A stretch of 64,000 nucleotides of DNA, taken from assembly GCA_028023455.1 (NCBI GenBank), contig JAQFVV010006621.1, forward strand, positions 223,452-287,451. Direction: 5' to 3'. A program made the position numbers and the translations under genes. This DNA comes from Epiperipatus broadwayi (Eukaryota; Onychophora; Udeonychophora; Euonychophora; Peripatidae). The notes beneath the pieces were generated by a model. The model was not told the DNA's origin and ran no database searches. It saw only the letters and a list, made by a program, of their open reading frames with translations. Positions within the stretch are counted from its first letter, which is position 1; every line of letters starts with the position of its first letter. This document shows positions 37,949 through 53,068 of this stretch, one piece after another.

Positions 37949-38018
37949 GTTACAAATTCCTAAGTGATTAAGAGTTAGAATATGTTACAAATTCCTAAGT
38001 GATTAAGAGTTAGAATAT
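37949..38018. repeat. 35-bp perfect tandem duplication
   Basis: GTTACAAATTCCTAAGTGAT and the next 15 bases occur at 37949 and 37984. Confidence 0.95.
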
Positions 38019-38264
38019 TTTTCTATCCATTGATTTAATCCCTTGATAATAATAACTATAATTCTCATTTACAAAGCAATGTCGGATGATGCATTGTATA
38101 TGATCTGATTACATAAAAAAAAAATTTGAATAAAAGTTTTCAATTTATTTGGACCAGATTAAAATTTTAATGCCATATGACAGATAGTTGTAAAAACTAT
38201 TAAGCAATGATTCTTTCATATATATATAAATTTATAAACAAATATTAGAAAATATATGAGCTTC

Positions 38265-38620
38265 CGGTTTTTATGACCATAATAAATCATGTATATATGG
38301 TTTTGATTTTAATTGCAATAATGTAAAAATATTGGAAATTGAAAGAAATAATAAGAATAAAAAATTAAGGAAGCTATGTTAATATATAAATACATGCAAG
38401 ATTTAATCACTAAGCAGGCAGCAAATGTTAAGATCACAGAAGTATGGGAAAGTTGACCTATCAAAGCATTAGTTGATAAAAACTACTAGGATAGTTGAAA
38501 GCGCTCCTACGTGATGTTTATATTTTTTTCTTTTTATAAACTTTTAAGTACTGTATTTTCTAATATTTGTTTATAAATTTACATATTATTTTGAAGAAAT
38601 ACAGACATCAATTTGTAATA
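38265..38620 (+). pseudogene. PLE GIY-YIG 3' fragment
   Basis: Close to 58510-58850 (same strand) and the reverse complement of 57785-58130. Shared blocks are TATGACCATAATAAATCATG, GTAAAAATATTGGAAA, AAGATTTAAT, AGCAGGCAGCAAATGTTAAG, and the terminal 'ataaatttacatat...gaagaaatacagac'. It codes for the C-terminal half of the nuclease in the other copies. Here the frame is broken. Confidence 0.75.
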
Positions 38621-38656
38621 TGTATATATATAAAGAATGACAATATATATATATAC

Positions 38657-38728
38657 AATAATTAAAGGAACAAAAAAAAGTATAAATAGTAAAATAATTA
38701 AAGGAACAAAAAAAAGTATAAATAGTAA
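38657..38728. repeat. 36-bp perfect tandem duplication
   Basis: AATAATTAAAGGAACAAAAA and the next 16 bases occur twice (38657-38692 and 38693-38728), directly after the PLE fragment. Confidence 0.95.
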
Positions 38729-39484
38729 AATATTAATAATAGTGAGTACATTAGCAGAAAGGAAAGCTATTAATATTAAACAAGAGATAATTATCAAGAT
38801 ATTCAATATAAACCCACTCATATAAAAGATGAATTGTGTTTTAAAGATAATTATTTGGAAGGTAATGTTAATGAAATGACACTTCATTTATTAGAGGATG
38901 ATGCTAAGCAGGTCAATGAATCAGATGAGGACAACCATAAAATTAATAGTAATATCTCCAAATTTATTCAATTTAAAATATTTAAAAGATAACATGGTGA
39001 AAATTAATCTAAATATTTATACTTCTAGTAGATTAAATGAGCAAGAAAAATTAGTGATAGCAAATAACCACCTTGTCAGCTAAGAATTGGTGGTCTTTGT
39101 TTAATAACTCCAAATCCTATGGGGTTTATAAGTATATTTTTTAAGTAGATTTTTGGAATGAGGATCAGAATGACAACAATGCTTAATATAATAAAATTAA
39201 TTTACTGAAGTTTCTATAAAATAGCACTTTAAGTAAAACTATATAGTAATATTTTATAATTCTTTATTCATGCTAATAACCTTCATTCACAAATTAAATT
39301 CACTATGAAAATAGATTTTTCCTTGATATTCTTATTTTTTAAAACAAACAATAATACTATATCATCCTCTATACCTACAAAATCTATGCATACTGATAGA
39401 TATTTTAAAACATCATCACATTAATATCCAGCCCAATTTTCTCCATAGCCAAATCACTTTTTGCAAGAGCACTTTTACTTCCAA

Positions 39485-39735
39485 ATACATTTGCATTAAA
39501 AAAGGAGATCAAAGTAAGAACAATTGTGATTTAATGACTGCTTCAGTTTTCTTTGATCATGAAAAACATGTAAATATAAATTTGATTTTGAAAGTGTAAA
39601 AATTCTTCATGAAGAGAGAAACAATAATGAAAGAAAAATTAAGGATGTAATTTTTATAAATAGGAATAAAATGCATTTAATTAATAGACAAGTTGCTAAC
39701 ATTAAAATATGGAATTCATGGGATTTGAATTTATG
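39485..39735 (+). pseudogene. PLE GIY-YIG 3' fragment, diverged
   Basis: One frame gives TFALKKGD, then NCDLMTASVFFDHEK (from 39487). After a one-base shift near 39575 the next frame gives YKFDFESVKILHEERNNNER, KIKDVIFINRNKMHLINRQV. This parallels the 57934-58317 copy motif by motif. The surrounding 38.7-39.4 kb shows no further PLE coding sequence. Confidence 0.75.
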
Positions 39736-39972
39736 ATGTTTGCTTCTGCTTTGGTTTTTTTTTTTTTACTTTAATAGCAGTTGAGAAAGGTTTAAGTAAT
39801 TAACCAAAAGTACTTCTGCAGATTTAAAGACTTTTTAATAGTTTATTACCATTAAATGTATTATTTTTATTATAATTGCAATTTTGATTAAATTAACAGA
39901 AATTTTATTTATATATATAAAATTGTTTAAATAATTCTAGATATTTTTTTTCAACCTGTTTTTCTTTAATAA

Positions 39973-40150
39973 TTGTAATGATTTAGAAAATGTTAAAATA
40001 TTTAACAACACAACAGGTTTAAATTTTTAATAAAAAATGTGTAGTTAAAACTGAGTGCTTTGAATGTGCTCATATTTAAATAAATTTTCTTCATTACAAA
40101 TTTAAACCTGTTCTGTTATAAAATATTTTAAAATTTTCTAAATTATTACA
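39973..40150. repeat. Inverted repeat with ~60-bp arms
   Basis: 39973-40032 and 40092-40150 are imperfect reverse complements; both contain ACAGGTTTAAATTT (or complement) and AATGATTTAGAAAATGTTAA. Weaker symmetry reaches 39848 and 40213 (TATTACCATTAAATG against CATTTGATGGTAATA). Confidence 0.65.
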
Positions 40151-40215
40151 TTTGTGTTAAATAGTTAATACTGTTATTTTAAATAACATGCTATCATTTA
40201 ACATTTGATGGTAAT

Positions 40216-40989
40216 ACTTTCAATAGAAAGACAATTGATTTCCTTACTATTTCTTTTTGGTTATAAAGAAGATTGTCTTGAATGATTAAAGCATGGTGTG
40301 TGTAAATAGATTGTAAAATATGTAATTTGTTGTAACAACATTTATTATACAAACCCTTTCTTACTATGTATATTATGGAATATTGATTGGAACTGTATGT
40401 CATTTACATATATAACAACATTTACTATTTAAAAAATACACATTAGTATGTGAACTATAAATATATCTTCATATTACAACATGTTAGATTATTTTTTGCT
40501 TCTGTGATATATTGTGAAGCTGTTTTTTACTTCATCAACAGAATTTTTTTTTCTAAAAATGTTAAAATCATGATGTTAGTCAATTTTTTATCATATTTTC
40601 CCAGTGTAATAAATCAATAATGAACTTCTTTATAATGTCTTCCAGATAAACCTTATAATATAAATTGAATCTAACTATTTCACAAAAACCACATCGAAGT
40701 TCATTACAAAAAATTATTTTAGGAAATTATGCATCGATCATTCATTTTACAAGTCTAAATCAAAAAAGGTGAAATTTTGCAATAGTAGACTTTACATTAT
40801 CATATCCAGAAAGTTCAAGAATATATGATTGGTTTGATAATTTTGTCATTATATTTAAAATTTTAGAAACTATCTAAATGAAACTTTTCTAATACCTTTG
40901 CATTACATTAATAGGTGTACAAGTCATACTCCCATATATAAATAAAATAAAATAGCATTTATTTACAATTAATATAGTTGTAGTAGTTA
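40216..40989. other. AT-rich DNA, nothing certain
   Basis: May include the decayed C-terminal part of the LINE that follows, but no motif could be read. Confidence 0.3.
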
Positions 40990-42990
40990 TATTCCTATGA
41001 TGAAATAGTCTTTACCTTGTTAAACACAGAAGATTGGATTCTATGTTATACTAAAAGTTGTTGAGAATTTGTTTTCGCCCCTAACTGACACAAACTTTGA
41101 ATTTTCTAACATTAATTGTTAAACACAAAACTTTAAATGATATATTAAAAACATTAAATGCATTCTGTAAATAATTTTTTTGATCTGACAAATATAGCAT
41201 AATCATCAACATACTGTAAATTTAGAATCCAAGATTTTTTTTTACTTTTATTCAATATAAATTAAAAATTCCACTAGCAAACCCATATCACATCTTGATT
41301 TCTATTTCATTTTGCCATCAACAAACAATTGCAAAGACATCTGTCAAAAAATTGAAAACAATATTGGAAAAGGTATACAGTTTTGTTTAACACTAGTTTT
41401 CATTTCAAATGCCTCAATTTCTTTTCTTGTTGTGATAGCAAGTCCTCTCATTCCATCACATAGAAACTGCATTAAGGGAATAAATTTTGGTGAACAAGAC
41501 CAACTAATTCTGAACAATATCATAAATCTGTTAGATTAACAGAGTCAAAGCCTTAACCAATTTAATAAAGGTAATATATAAATCACTCTGTTCTTGATAT
41601 TTTATTTGTATTTATCTGGCAGAAAAATTCATATCTACAGTTCTGTTTGATTTTCTAAAATCATGCAGTCTCTGATAGCCATTTATTTATGACTGGAAGC
41701 AATCTATTAAACAAAAGCTTTAACAAAATCTTTTCTATAGTAGAAAATAATGATATTCCATTTTAATTATTGCACTATTATCCATTCCTTTTATTTTTAA
41801 AAATTACAACAATAGAAGCATCATTAAGATCAAGTGGCATATCTTCATGGATTCATATGTTCCTGAAAAATTATATTATTTTTGAATCTAAAATATCATC
41901 ACTCACTTTTAAAGCTTCTCTAATTATTTCATCAGGGCCTGCAGTTTTTACATTTTTAAATTACAAAGTGCTAGTCTGACTTCACTAAGCAGAATATCTT
42001 TGTCCAAATCTAAATTAGGACATGAAATAGACATATCACTTAAAGTCATTACCTCAATTTTTGTATTTGTTCAAAAGTTTATCAAAATTCTCTTTCTACC
42101 TGTTTAAAATATAATGGTAATCATATAAGGGAATTCTATTGCTGAGTTTAATAGGATTGTGATGATCTTTCTATTATCTTTATGTTGTTTTCTGTGCATC
42201 AACTTATGATCTGGAATAACTATGATTAGAAAATATCTTAGATATTCTTAGTAATTTAATTCAATAATTTATTTAAGCCTTCTGGGTCATTAAATTTCTG
42301 TCTTCAGATATTTACCACATTTATTATTCGGCCAAGTAAAAAATGTCACCACGTTTTCATTTAGTCAAATTACTAATAGTGAAATCATTATCAGAAATCC
42401 AGTTATTTATTAACTTTTTTAATAAAACCAATAATTTACTTTTATTCATAATACATTCCTTAAATGAATTTCATACTTCAGAAATATAACAATCCAGGAC
42501 ATCCAAATTAGAAATTTTAATGTTTAATATCTGTTGAAGTTTCATTGTGTATAATACACACTTGTAAAGAATAAATATGATTGGAATACAATCTACATTT
42601 TAATACATTTACTATTTTAATCTTCTGGAGATAATAATCTATTATCTATGTGACAATCTGTTCTGCAAATGCTACCATAATATGGCCATTTGTAAAATAA
42701 TTCTTAACTAATAATGTAATATATTAAATGCAATTGTTTTAAGCTTTAAGTTCATGTTATTTTATAGTACCTTTTTCTCTAAACAAAGAGTTTGTGATAA
42801 TTAAAATATGTTGTCCAAGAATGCAATAACCACATACCATTTCAATTTACAGCAACAGTATCATTATTTCCCAAATTTGGTCAAATTACACTATTTCTAA
42901 CAAAATGTGAATGAAAATCTCCAACAAAAAAATTTCAATTTTTAATGGTATTACTGTAATTATATCATCCAGCCAAAATTAAAAATGTTT
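40990..42990 (-). pseudogene. Heavily decayed LINE: endonuclease and RT traces
   Basis: On the minus strand, in the right order: VGDFHSHFVRN (~42900, compare GDFNAxxG), TDCHIDNRLL (~42660, compare TDHRLV), KTAGPDEIIREALK (~41925, first RT block), KFIPLMQFLCDGMRGLAI (~41480), FEMKTSVKQNCIPFSILFSIF (~41400), and LQYVDDYAIFV (~41205, catalytic YxDD). No frame stays open for more than about 75 codons and many stops intervene, so the copy is old. The set matches non-LTR elements of the LHDGM...VKQGC...FADD type widespread in invertebrates. The clade is unresolved. It differs from the RTE at 33.9-36.8 kb. Confidence 0.7.
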
Positions 42991-44739
42991 CCTTGAATTT
43001 TCTGAATCTATGTCTTTAAACTAATCATCTAATATAAAACATATATTACAGAAAATAGATTACATTTAATCTCTATTCAAATTTTATATACATATATTGG
43101 TATTTTTAAAACACTAAATTAAATTTAAACTGGCTGCATAATAATATGAAAACATATGTTGTATAAAAGTTTAACATTTGTTTTATGTTATATAGTTCTC
43201 AGTATTGTACATATTAAATTTTAATGGAGAACATGAAATACCTTTAACATATATTTAATATATAATAGTAAAAGTTTTAATGTACTAATATATAAACTAC
43301 AGCTGTTAAATATTTAATGCTAAGAACAATTAATTTCATTTATGGAGAAATTGATTATTAATGTAGATTCTATAAGAGCAAATCGCATGTCAGATCCTTT
43401 ACAGATATACTAACTAATTTATAAAAAAACACTTTCTTTTATCTATTCTAATTGATTATTTAAATATACTAATTAATTAGCATTGACATAATAAAGTAAG
43501 CATTTTTACAAGTTTGTTAAAATGATTTATAAATTCTGATCTATGATTTGTTAATATAAGATGTGTATTCAGGGTCAACATTCTAGAAATGATATCAAAA
43601 GAAGATCGTCTATTTAATAAGTTTATAAAGTAACTTTTATGTTACAGCATGATAACTATTATGCTAAGAATTTAATAAATATGATTAAATAAAATTACTT
43701 CATGCAAGGAATAAATACACAATAGTTTCATATTAAATATAATTAGTGTATCGTGTTTAGTTACATAAATACAGTTAACCTACAAAAGGCATGTTTAAGA
43801 GTATATGTATAGAAAGAGATACATAAATGGCCTACTGCAGAGTAAAAACCTACTAGCGTTGATCCACAATAGATGAACCAATGAGAAGCTATTAATTATT
43901 ATGCTACACATCTTACAATTTTTTTTAGATTTTCTTTGTTTTGCTTTTTTTTTTTTTTTTGATGGATACTCTATATATAGCAAGACAGGTTAGCTATTAA
44001 CAATTTTAACTGAAATATTGGTTTTTAAAATTTTCAACTAGCAATTCATTTTTTAAGTTCAATTAAAATATGTATACCAAGTCATTGGAATAACAATTGA
44101 TAGACTACCAACTATAGCATGATAGAGAGAGTAAGAATAGATAGAATAAATGTAATTAGATAAAAAGATATATAAATAGACAAATAAATAAGAAAGATAT
44201 TTAAATATTAAGATTAAATTTTAGTATCCTTTTTACTAATATTGTACAGTACTTAATATTTACTAAATCAATTCTTTTTACGGTTACTTTTTTGTAATGT
44301 TAAATTTTATTAATTTATCTAAAGTTTAAACTGTTTAACAATCTTTTTTTAAAAAAAATTTGCTACAATTTAGCAAAACGATTAAAATAACAAGAGAAAA
44401 AAGACATATAAAGAAGATCATTGAACAACTGTAAAACAGGTGTAAAAGAATTAAACTAAATATATAAATAGATATAATTATATGTTGGACTATTTTCATC
44501 ATCTTATATTTATTATTAAATGTTTTTAAAAAAGAAATTCAAACTTTAATTAAATTTTCCAAGTACTTTCAACTTTTAGTAATAGCGCACAAATTATTAT
44601 ATATAATACAATAGAATCGTCTTTATTCTTTTTTTATTTTGGTGTTATTATTCATGAACATTGAATTGAAAGCAACCTCTAATCAACTAGTTTATTCTGT
44701 CAAGGGCAATAGTAAGTAGAAATTTCTTGTATTTATTTA
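42991..44739. other. AT-rich DNA, nothing recognised
   Basis: Includes a 17-base T run at about 43945-43961 that could be the poly(A) end of a minus-strand retrocopy, but no coding sequence was found beside it. Confidence 0.3.
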
Positions 44740-46780
44740 CAAGGATCTCCTTCTGATTTCTTCATATTTTTCTTGAAATCAAGGTTAGTGAGGTTTTTTT
44801 CCAATTTAGGAAGTACCCCATTAAGTGGACTTTTGGAATAGTTTGCTATTGTGATGTGAGCAGTTGTTTTTTAATTTCTTCTTTCTGCATTTCTCTCTGT
44901 CCAACATTTTCTGCCAATTGAACATTTGTTTATCAGTAAATACATGGCATGCTACTTTAGATATGCATATTTTTCTTTCAAATCATCAGTATGTATTATT
45001 TTAATTGCTTTTCAATGGAGTAACTATTTCACATATCTTTCCACAGTTTTGTTTCTTAATATTTAATTTTTGATTTTTGTAGAAATTAGTATTCTCTATA
45101 GAGTGCTATGGCAATGAAAAAGTATTCTGATATTATATTGCTAATAGATTTTCTTTAGTCTTTTAGCTATTCTTATACTATCAATATATTTCTGTACTTA
45201 TTGTTTTTTTCATTTGATATTTTTTATTGTCTATTTAAGATTTCCTTAATGATAACTGATGGATAACAATGTTTTGTTCTATATACATTTTCTCTTTCAC
45301 CAAATCACTGTTTTTTAAATAAATTTATTTAACTCTATTCCATAATAATAGTTTAATTTCATGTTTTATGTTTTCATCATGATTGAGTGTATATATTAAG
45401 TACTTTCCTATGGTAGGGATTCTGATAAGTATATTCTTGATTTTTTTGTGAGGAAGTCTTGTCAGAAAAATATCTAAGAAAGCTAATTTCATTTTTATTG
45501 TTAGATTGTGAAATTAATTGAATGATTTATATTAGTGATTTGCATCCAGAATGTTTATAATAATTCTTGATTATGTTCTCATACAACAAATATATGATCA
45601 ACATAGTGAAGCCAAACTTTAAGTGGATATGGAATATTTATGGCTATAATATCAAGCTCTTCCATGTATATATTGCTAACTGTTGGTGACTGTACTGAGC
45701 CCATGGACATCCTTTGCATTTATTGGATGTTTTCCATGTTCAATTGAATAAATTTTGTTATGCATAATATCAGTAATTTGATTATACTATAGTAGGAAGA
45801 GTTGTTCTCATTTGTAAGCTGTTATTGTGATTTGGTCTTTTCCTTAGAATAGGGGATAGTTCATCACATAGTACATATGTGAATAAATTTTCCACATCAA
45901 AACTTAACAAACTGTTAGTTCTTTCAATATTTATCTTCTTGATTAATCCCACAAAGTGTTTAAAATACCTGACAAAGGACTTTGCCTTATATGTCAAAGA
46001 AATTATGAACTTTGAGAAGAAATATTAACAAGTTTTGACAAGGTCAATTTCTAGAACAAACAATGGCAAATGATCCTTATAAATTTTAGATAGACTAAAG
46101 AGAAATTATGTAAATTTCCATTTTTATGATTCAGTAAAGTACTTGTAATGTTTCTAGATAATTCTTGCAACTTTGTTTTTATAGATGGTATAAAAAAAAT
46201 TTTGCCATTTTTTATATTGTCTTGCAGAAAGGAGCTATCTTATTTTATTACTAAAATCAGTAACATTCATTATAACTGTGGCATTTTCTTCATCAGCAGG
46301 GAAAATAATTCTGAATATATTTAACTTGAGAGATGCAATAACCTTTTTTTTTTATCATAGGAATTGTTTGATGGAAATTTGTTAAAATTCTTTTTATTCT
46401 CCAATATAATTTTGATGCTTCTAGAGACAATTTTTTATGACTTTCGCAATTATTGATATTATATCTAATAAAAAGATATTAGATGGAGTTAAAGCAAAGT
46501 TTAGTCCATTTTCCAGAACAGAAATTTCAGCAGCTGTTAGATGTTTAGAACTAAGGTTTTTAAATAAGGATGCTGGTAGTTAGTTTGTTATATTACTAAT
46601 GGAATATACAGTGCAAGATTGCTTTTTTGAGCATTTATTATTTCTTGTAACAGAACCTCCTTGTTTTCTGAGTTGTTTTTTCAGTTTTCTGGAATGGCTT
46701 GAAGATTTTAGTTGCAAATCTTTAGGAATAACCCTCGCATATTTGCATTTTTATAGAAAAACTAATTTATAGTTTAAGCT
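44740..46780 (-). pseudogene. Decayed PLE reverse transcriptase
   Basis: The minus strand reads, in PLE order: AAEISVLENGLNFALTPS (~46500), IIFPADEENATVIMN (~46290), LLSFDVENLFTYV (45880-45920, motif A), MGSVQSPTVSNIYMEEL (~45680), LHYVDHIFVV (~45600), and LAFLDIFLTR (~45470). The catalytic second Asp of YVDD is His and several frameshifts and stops intervene, so it is inactive. It is a different subfamily from the 9.7-kb copy. I found no GIY-YIG downstream of it, where weak linker similarity fades near 44800. Confidence 0.75.
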
Positions 46781-46977
46781 TTGGCTACTTTTAGACATAA
46801 TTTTTCATAAATGTCCATAAGCTGAATGTAGTATCAGGTGCTTACCGAATATTAATAAAGTTTGAACTTTTCTAAAAACGTTTAATATAAAATATTAGAT
46901 GATGAAATAGTTCAACATATAATTGTAACTACAATATTATTACAAACTTTCTGAGAAACAGCTAGATAACTAGCAGT

Positions 46978-48310
<1,333 letters not shown>

Positions 48311-51300
48311 TTAAATATTTCTGTTGATGCTTGATTTTAGACATCGCACAACTTTAATTTATTAAAATGTTTAGACTTTATTAAGGATTTTGCTGGTTTT
48401 GTGATACATTATTGATCGCTAAAAACAAATATCTTCGTTTCTAAGAAATAAAATGATGAGTCTAACTTCAGAGTAATTTAAAAATTTACAATAGAATGAA
48501 TTAAAAGATAGGAAATGCAATCTTAACTGAACAATGTTAACCAACTATAATCTATAACAAATCGCATTAATGTTGGACAAAACGAAAAAGAAAAATTCGC
48601 TTAAATTATCTACGTAAATTTTAATATTTTAGTTAAAATGTATAATTTATTGATAATTTATTTTCAAGATTTTAAGTTTGAGTATACTCGAACAAAATCG
48701 TCTTATTTTAGAAAAACTTTAAAATATTTCTATTCTTTTTCCAATGAAAAAGATAATTTGAAATATTAGTTTCAATTCACTTATTAGTTTAAATATTATA
48801 CATTTTATTTAGTTGAAATATAATTATTATTAATTAATTAATAAAATATGATTGCATTAATAAAATATTATAGTAAAGTGTTTTAATCTAATGTTTTTAC
48901 CATGTCACTAACTTTTATATCAATACTTATTGGCATCCTTAGATGCTTTACTATTTTATATTATAGTCGTAATTCAAATTTTTCATATTATAACCTTTAC
49001 TTTTCTTTCAACTTATTTATAATAGTCTTCATATTTTACATACTACGTATTTTAGGTTTATATATTATGTTGATTACTGAAGTTTGACATATTTCTCCAC
49101 ATTTTAATGCAGATTACAATTACTTAAATTTCAACAAAGAATGAATAGATTTTTTTTTCATTAACTGAAATTTTATTAATCATTATACTGTATATATATA
49201 AACTTCAGTCTTAATAATAATAATAAAGATAATATATTTAATATTTCATTTACCTTTATGTTACTATATATAGTTGGTTATTTAAGATATTTGTAAGTTA
49301 TCCAGTTAGTCCTGTAATAATATTTGTAGATCTATTAACAAATTTTAGAAGATTTAAATAGATAAAATAGTTAGTTATTTTTTTAGTATTTAGAAAATTA
49401 TCTTAGTGAATGAAGTATTTTGACTTTTTATACAAAAGGTTATTGAAAAAGCAAGATTTTTTTATATTCATAAAATTAAACTGATAGATCAATTAATGGA
49501 CATGAATTATGCTTTGTTTCCATTATTTTTATATATAAAACTAGATTTGCTAAGACCATGTTTATAGATATACAACAAATGTTCAAATCATTTTTTTAAA
49601 AAAGTGATTAACTTTCTACGTTTCCTACTATAAATTCTACTATCATTACAAAAAATTCACCAATGTATCATGAATGTGTAACGAAAATCTTGTTTGTAAC
49701 TCTTCATCTTAAGATAAATAACAAAATACTTTATTCTTCTAAATTCATATTTGTTTTGAATACACCATTGTAAAACAGTTTCTGTACTTTTAAAATCCAT
49801 AAACTTGACTATATCTATTGAAACTACGTATTGATAAGACAAAAGCAAAATTCTCACTACCATAAAATATTTCGCATTATTATATTTCTCAAATATCTTT
49901 TATTTCATTTGTTAAATATCTTTTAATTTCTGTTGCTTTATTTTCTTCAGCATGATGTATTATTAATAATTACAGTTGCTCTTGTTTTAAGATAATATAT
50001 CATTACTACTATATTTAGCATCTGTCTTTAAATCATTATAAGTATACTTCTTTATAATGTTTAACTATTTTTCTATTACTTTTTTTAACCCAGTAATATT
50101 GGAAATAACTATGATTATTTTTTAATGTTTTCTCTTTCTCTCTCTTTCTCTGTCTCTTTTTTATGGGTATATAGTAGCCAATGAAATATATTAATATCAT
50201 CTATAAAAATAGATTCCTAAATATTATTAAATATTAAATGAATCTGAAAATTATTTTAATATATGTAAGTATAAATTCTGACGATTTCTCTTAATAATCT
50301 TAATAGAATATTAAAATTGGATGCAGCTAGTATTAAAGCTATATCTTAGTGAAAACAATACAAAAGAAATATGTATAATTTGTACATTCTCTTCTATAAC
50401 AACCTGGAGTTCAAATTAGAGTGAAAATAAAATAAAAATTTAGGCAAGTAAAAATTTCCAAAGACATTTGTTCTGGTATATGTTATATATTGTGTTTAAT
50501 GAAATATATTGATTATATACTTCTTTTCAAATAATATGCATTAATATTTTAAACTGGTGTCTATTGGAACTAGTCTTTAATTTTGATGAACTTGTGTTTT
50601 AGAAATGTTAAATTATGTAAAATCATAAACTATCTATATATACACTTTAGTTATATTGTAAGGAAGATATTTGATTTTTAAAATAATCTATAACTACATG
50701 TTATTTGAAAGTATATAATATCTCAAAAAATATGGATATCCTCTTCAAAATGACTTTTTCACCTGAGAAAACTTTTTCACCTTAAATTTTGAGTGTGCAT
50801 TAAAATAAAAATTGGACAATTAATACCAATTAGATGTACTATACAATGATGATATAACTGGCTTCACAAGATCTATAATTTCATTAATAATTGAAGTGCA
50901 ATCACCATTTAGATATTTAGATACACGTTTACCCTACACTTTTAGTATTTGTAAGACGTTTCAGTTATCAAAAGAGCTATTGGGAATGTTAATCTAAAGG
51001 TAAAATAAATTGTCAAACATTTTATATAGATAGTTTTAAATACATAAGACTTTATAATGCCAAGTAAAAAAGAATGTTCTATTTAGGCAAATAAAGCATA
51101 GGGACAATACTTGATTAATTTTCATCTGTTCAGTAAAGTATACAGTATGTTTACTGATCTATTAATATTATATCATTTACAGATGTCCAATATAAATAAA
51201 ATTGTATCCCTTTTAGTTTTTACATTTTTTCTTGCTATAATAAATTTAATATCTGAACACTACTAAAAGATTTATTTCTCAATGGCGTCAAAACAATTTA

Positions 51301-51908
51301 TTCCAGATTAGAAATAAAATTATCATATTTATTTATAATTTATAATTTATCTATAAAAGTTACATACATTTCTTATAAAATTGTTTGATGAAGCCAAAAA
51401 AGACCATGCAAAAAGCAGAACTTTATTAAATGCAGTTAAAAATTCTATATTCTTTTATATAAGCCTGCTATTTATAGAAGCATCTCTAAATAGAAATTAC
51501 CATTATTCCTGATATTCAGTTTGATATCCTTATATTTCATTCATTAAAACATAAAATTATCTCAATTTAATTTTAAAACATAAAATTGCAAAAAGAACAA
51601 AAAAAAATGTTATAAGAAAATAATTATAGATTGTGTTTTTTACAATGATTCTCTAATCTTAACATAATAAAAGCAATAAATTGTTGTAAATTTGAATTTG
51701 CATTTGTTTATTTTAAAGCAACAAAAGCTTCAGGATTAGGTAATAAGTTTCAAAATTTGAAATTAACTTAGGATTAACACCGAAGCATGTCTGACAAAAT
51801 ATAAAACACATGTAATTATATAAAAATCTTTTCAAAAATTTCATTTAAAATCGAACAATAATAGTCTTAAACGTAAAAAATTTAATCATTATCCAAAAAC
51901 TATCAGCC

Positions 51909-51909
<1 letters not shown>
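48311..51909. other. AT-rich DNA, nothing recognised
   Basis: No coding motif, TIR or tandem structure seen, apart from a short CT-rich run near 50130-50160. A 68-codon minus-strand frame at 49657-49863 has no recognisable domain. Confidence 0.4.
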
Positions 51910-51942
<33 letters not shown>

Positions 51943-51948
<6 letters not shown>

Positions 51949-51961
51949 AATATGATTATTT

Positions 51962-51999
<38 letters not shown>

Positions 52000-52018
52000 A
52001 AATAATCATATTAACAAA
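51943..52018. repeat. Perfect 76-bp palindrome centred on an (AT)n tract
   Basis: TTTGTTAATATGATTATTTC and AAA (51943-51965) are mirrored exactly at 51996-52018, with only TA dinucleotides between. A further AT run (51911-51942) adjoins the left side. Confidence 0.95.
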
Positions 52019-53068
52019 ACTTATTTCAATAATTGATAAGCATCTACATTTAAAGCATTAAAACATAAGGAATTTAAGTTAGGAGAAAGTTCTGAAAATA
52101 AATTTTATTTTTAACAACCCTTGCGGTAAACCTTTTTAAAAATCATTAAAAGCAGAAAAAACTAATTTACTTATAAAATGTTTTCCACTATGAAAATTCA
52201 AGTCATGCTAAATAATAATCGAATATAAAATTTTATTAAGCGATTTTTCACATGAATCAGCTTTTTATTTATTTAATAGGTTCATTATTGATCTCCCAGA
52301 ACCCAATGCATGAAAAATCTTCTCTGATATTCACATTACTTTGCTTTCATAATGTAGCCGTTTCTGAAAATACTTTTTAAAGTGTTTTACTCTCTCGAAT
52401 TAAAGTGGAGACTTTTATTTTTTTTCCAGAAAATGTTTTAGTTCACAAGATAATTTTATTATGTCGAATCCAAAGTTAAAAAAGCAAATCAGTATAGTAA
52501 AGAAAAATAGATTTCTATTACTTGAAAAGCTAAACTTGTCTTTATTTTTAATTATTGCTATCTTATAGTGGTAAACTTGAGCACTATTTGCTTTTTATGG
52601 TTTGCGTCTGTAAAAAATTTGATATTTTTGCTGCTAATATTTGGCCTAAATTTTATAATTTCAGGTATTTATTGATTAATTCATTTATAGTAATTTGATT
52701 TTTATTAATTTTCTCTAGGTAGCAGTTTCAATCAAGGTACAAAGTTAGTTTGCACATTCATTCTAGATAGCATATGCAGACATTAAGAAAAATCTTCCAA
52801 TTTATTCTTAGCTTTATAAAAGAAATGTGTGCCATCTACAAATTTTTTTTTTTTTGGTAAAAGCAGTATATTTTTTTAATTTATAGAGAGAATGCAGGGA
52901 GTAGAAAAATTATCCATAATTAAATAGATAAAAAAGTAAATCAGACATGGAAAACACTAATAAATTTTTCAAAGCAGAGACAGTTTTTCATAATCAGAAT
53001 TAAATGCATCAAACTTTAGAAAATCTTTTAAAAGATAGTGATTCATCGCCATAAAAAAAATTTATATA
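52019..53068. other. AT-rich DNA, possible but unproven LINE traces
   Basis: The minus strand around 52850-53020 gives RT-like fragments too short and stop-filled to call. Confidence 0.25.

Noticed and set aside
41312-41979. Plus-strand frames of 75 and 69 codons
   Set aside because: Antisense to the decayed LINE, whose minus-strand motifs explain the sequence.
43945-43961. Poly(A) tail of a minus-strand retrocopy
   Set aside because: Only the T run is visible; no coding or element sequence beside it.
49657-49863. 68-codon minus-strand frame that looks protein-like
   Set aside because: No recognised motif, no neighbours, and isolated frames of this length are expected by chance.
52850-53020. 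Possible LINE RT motif A on the minus strand
   Set aside because: Similarity limited to a few residues with stops; no further RT motif in order.
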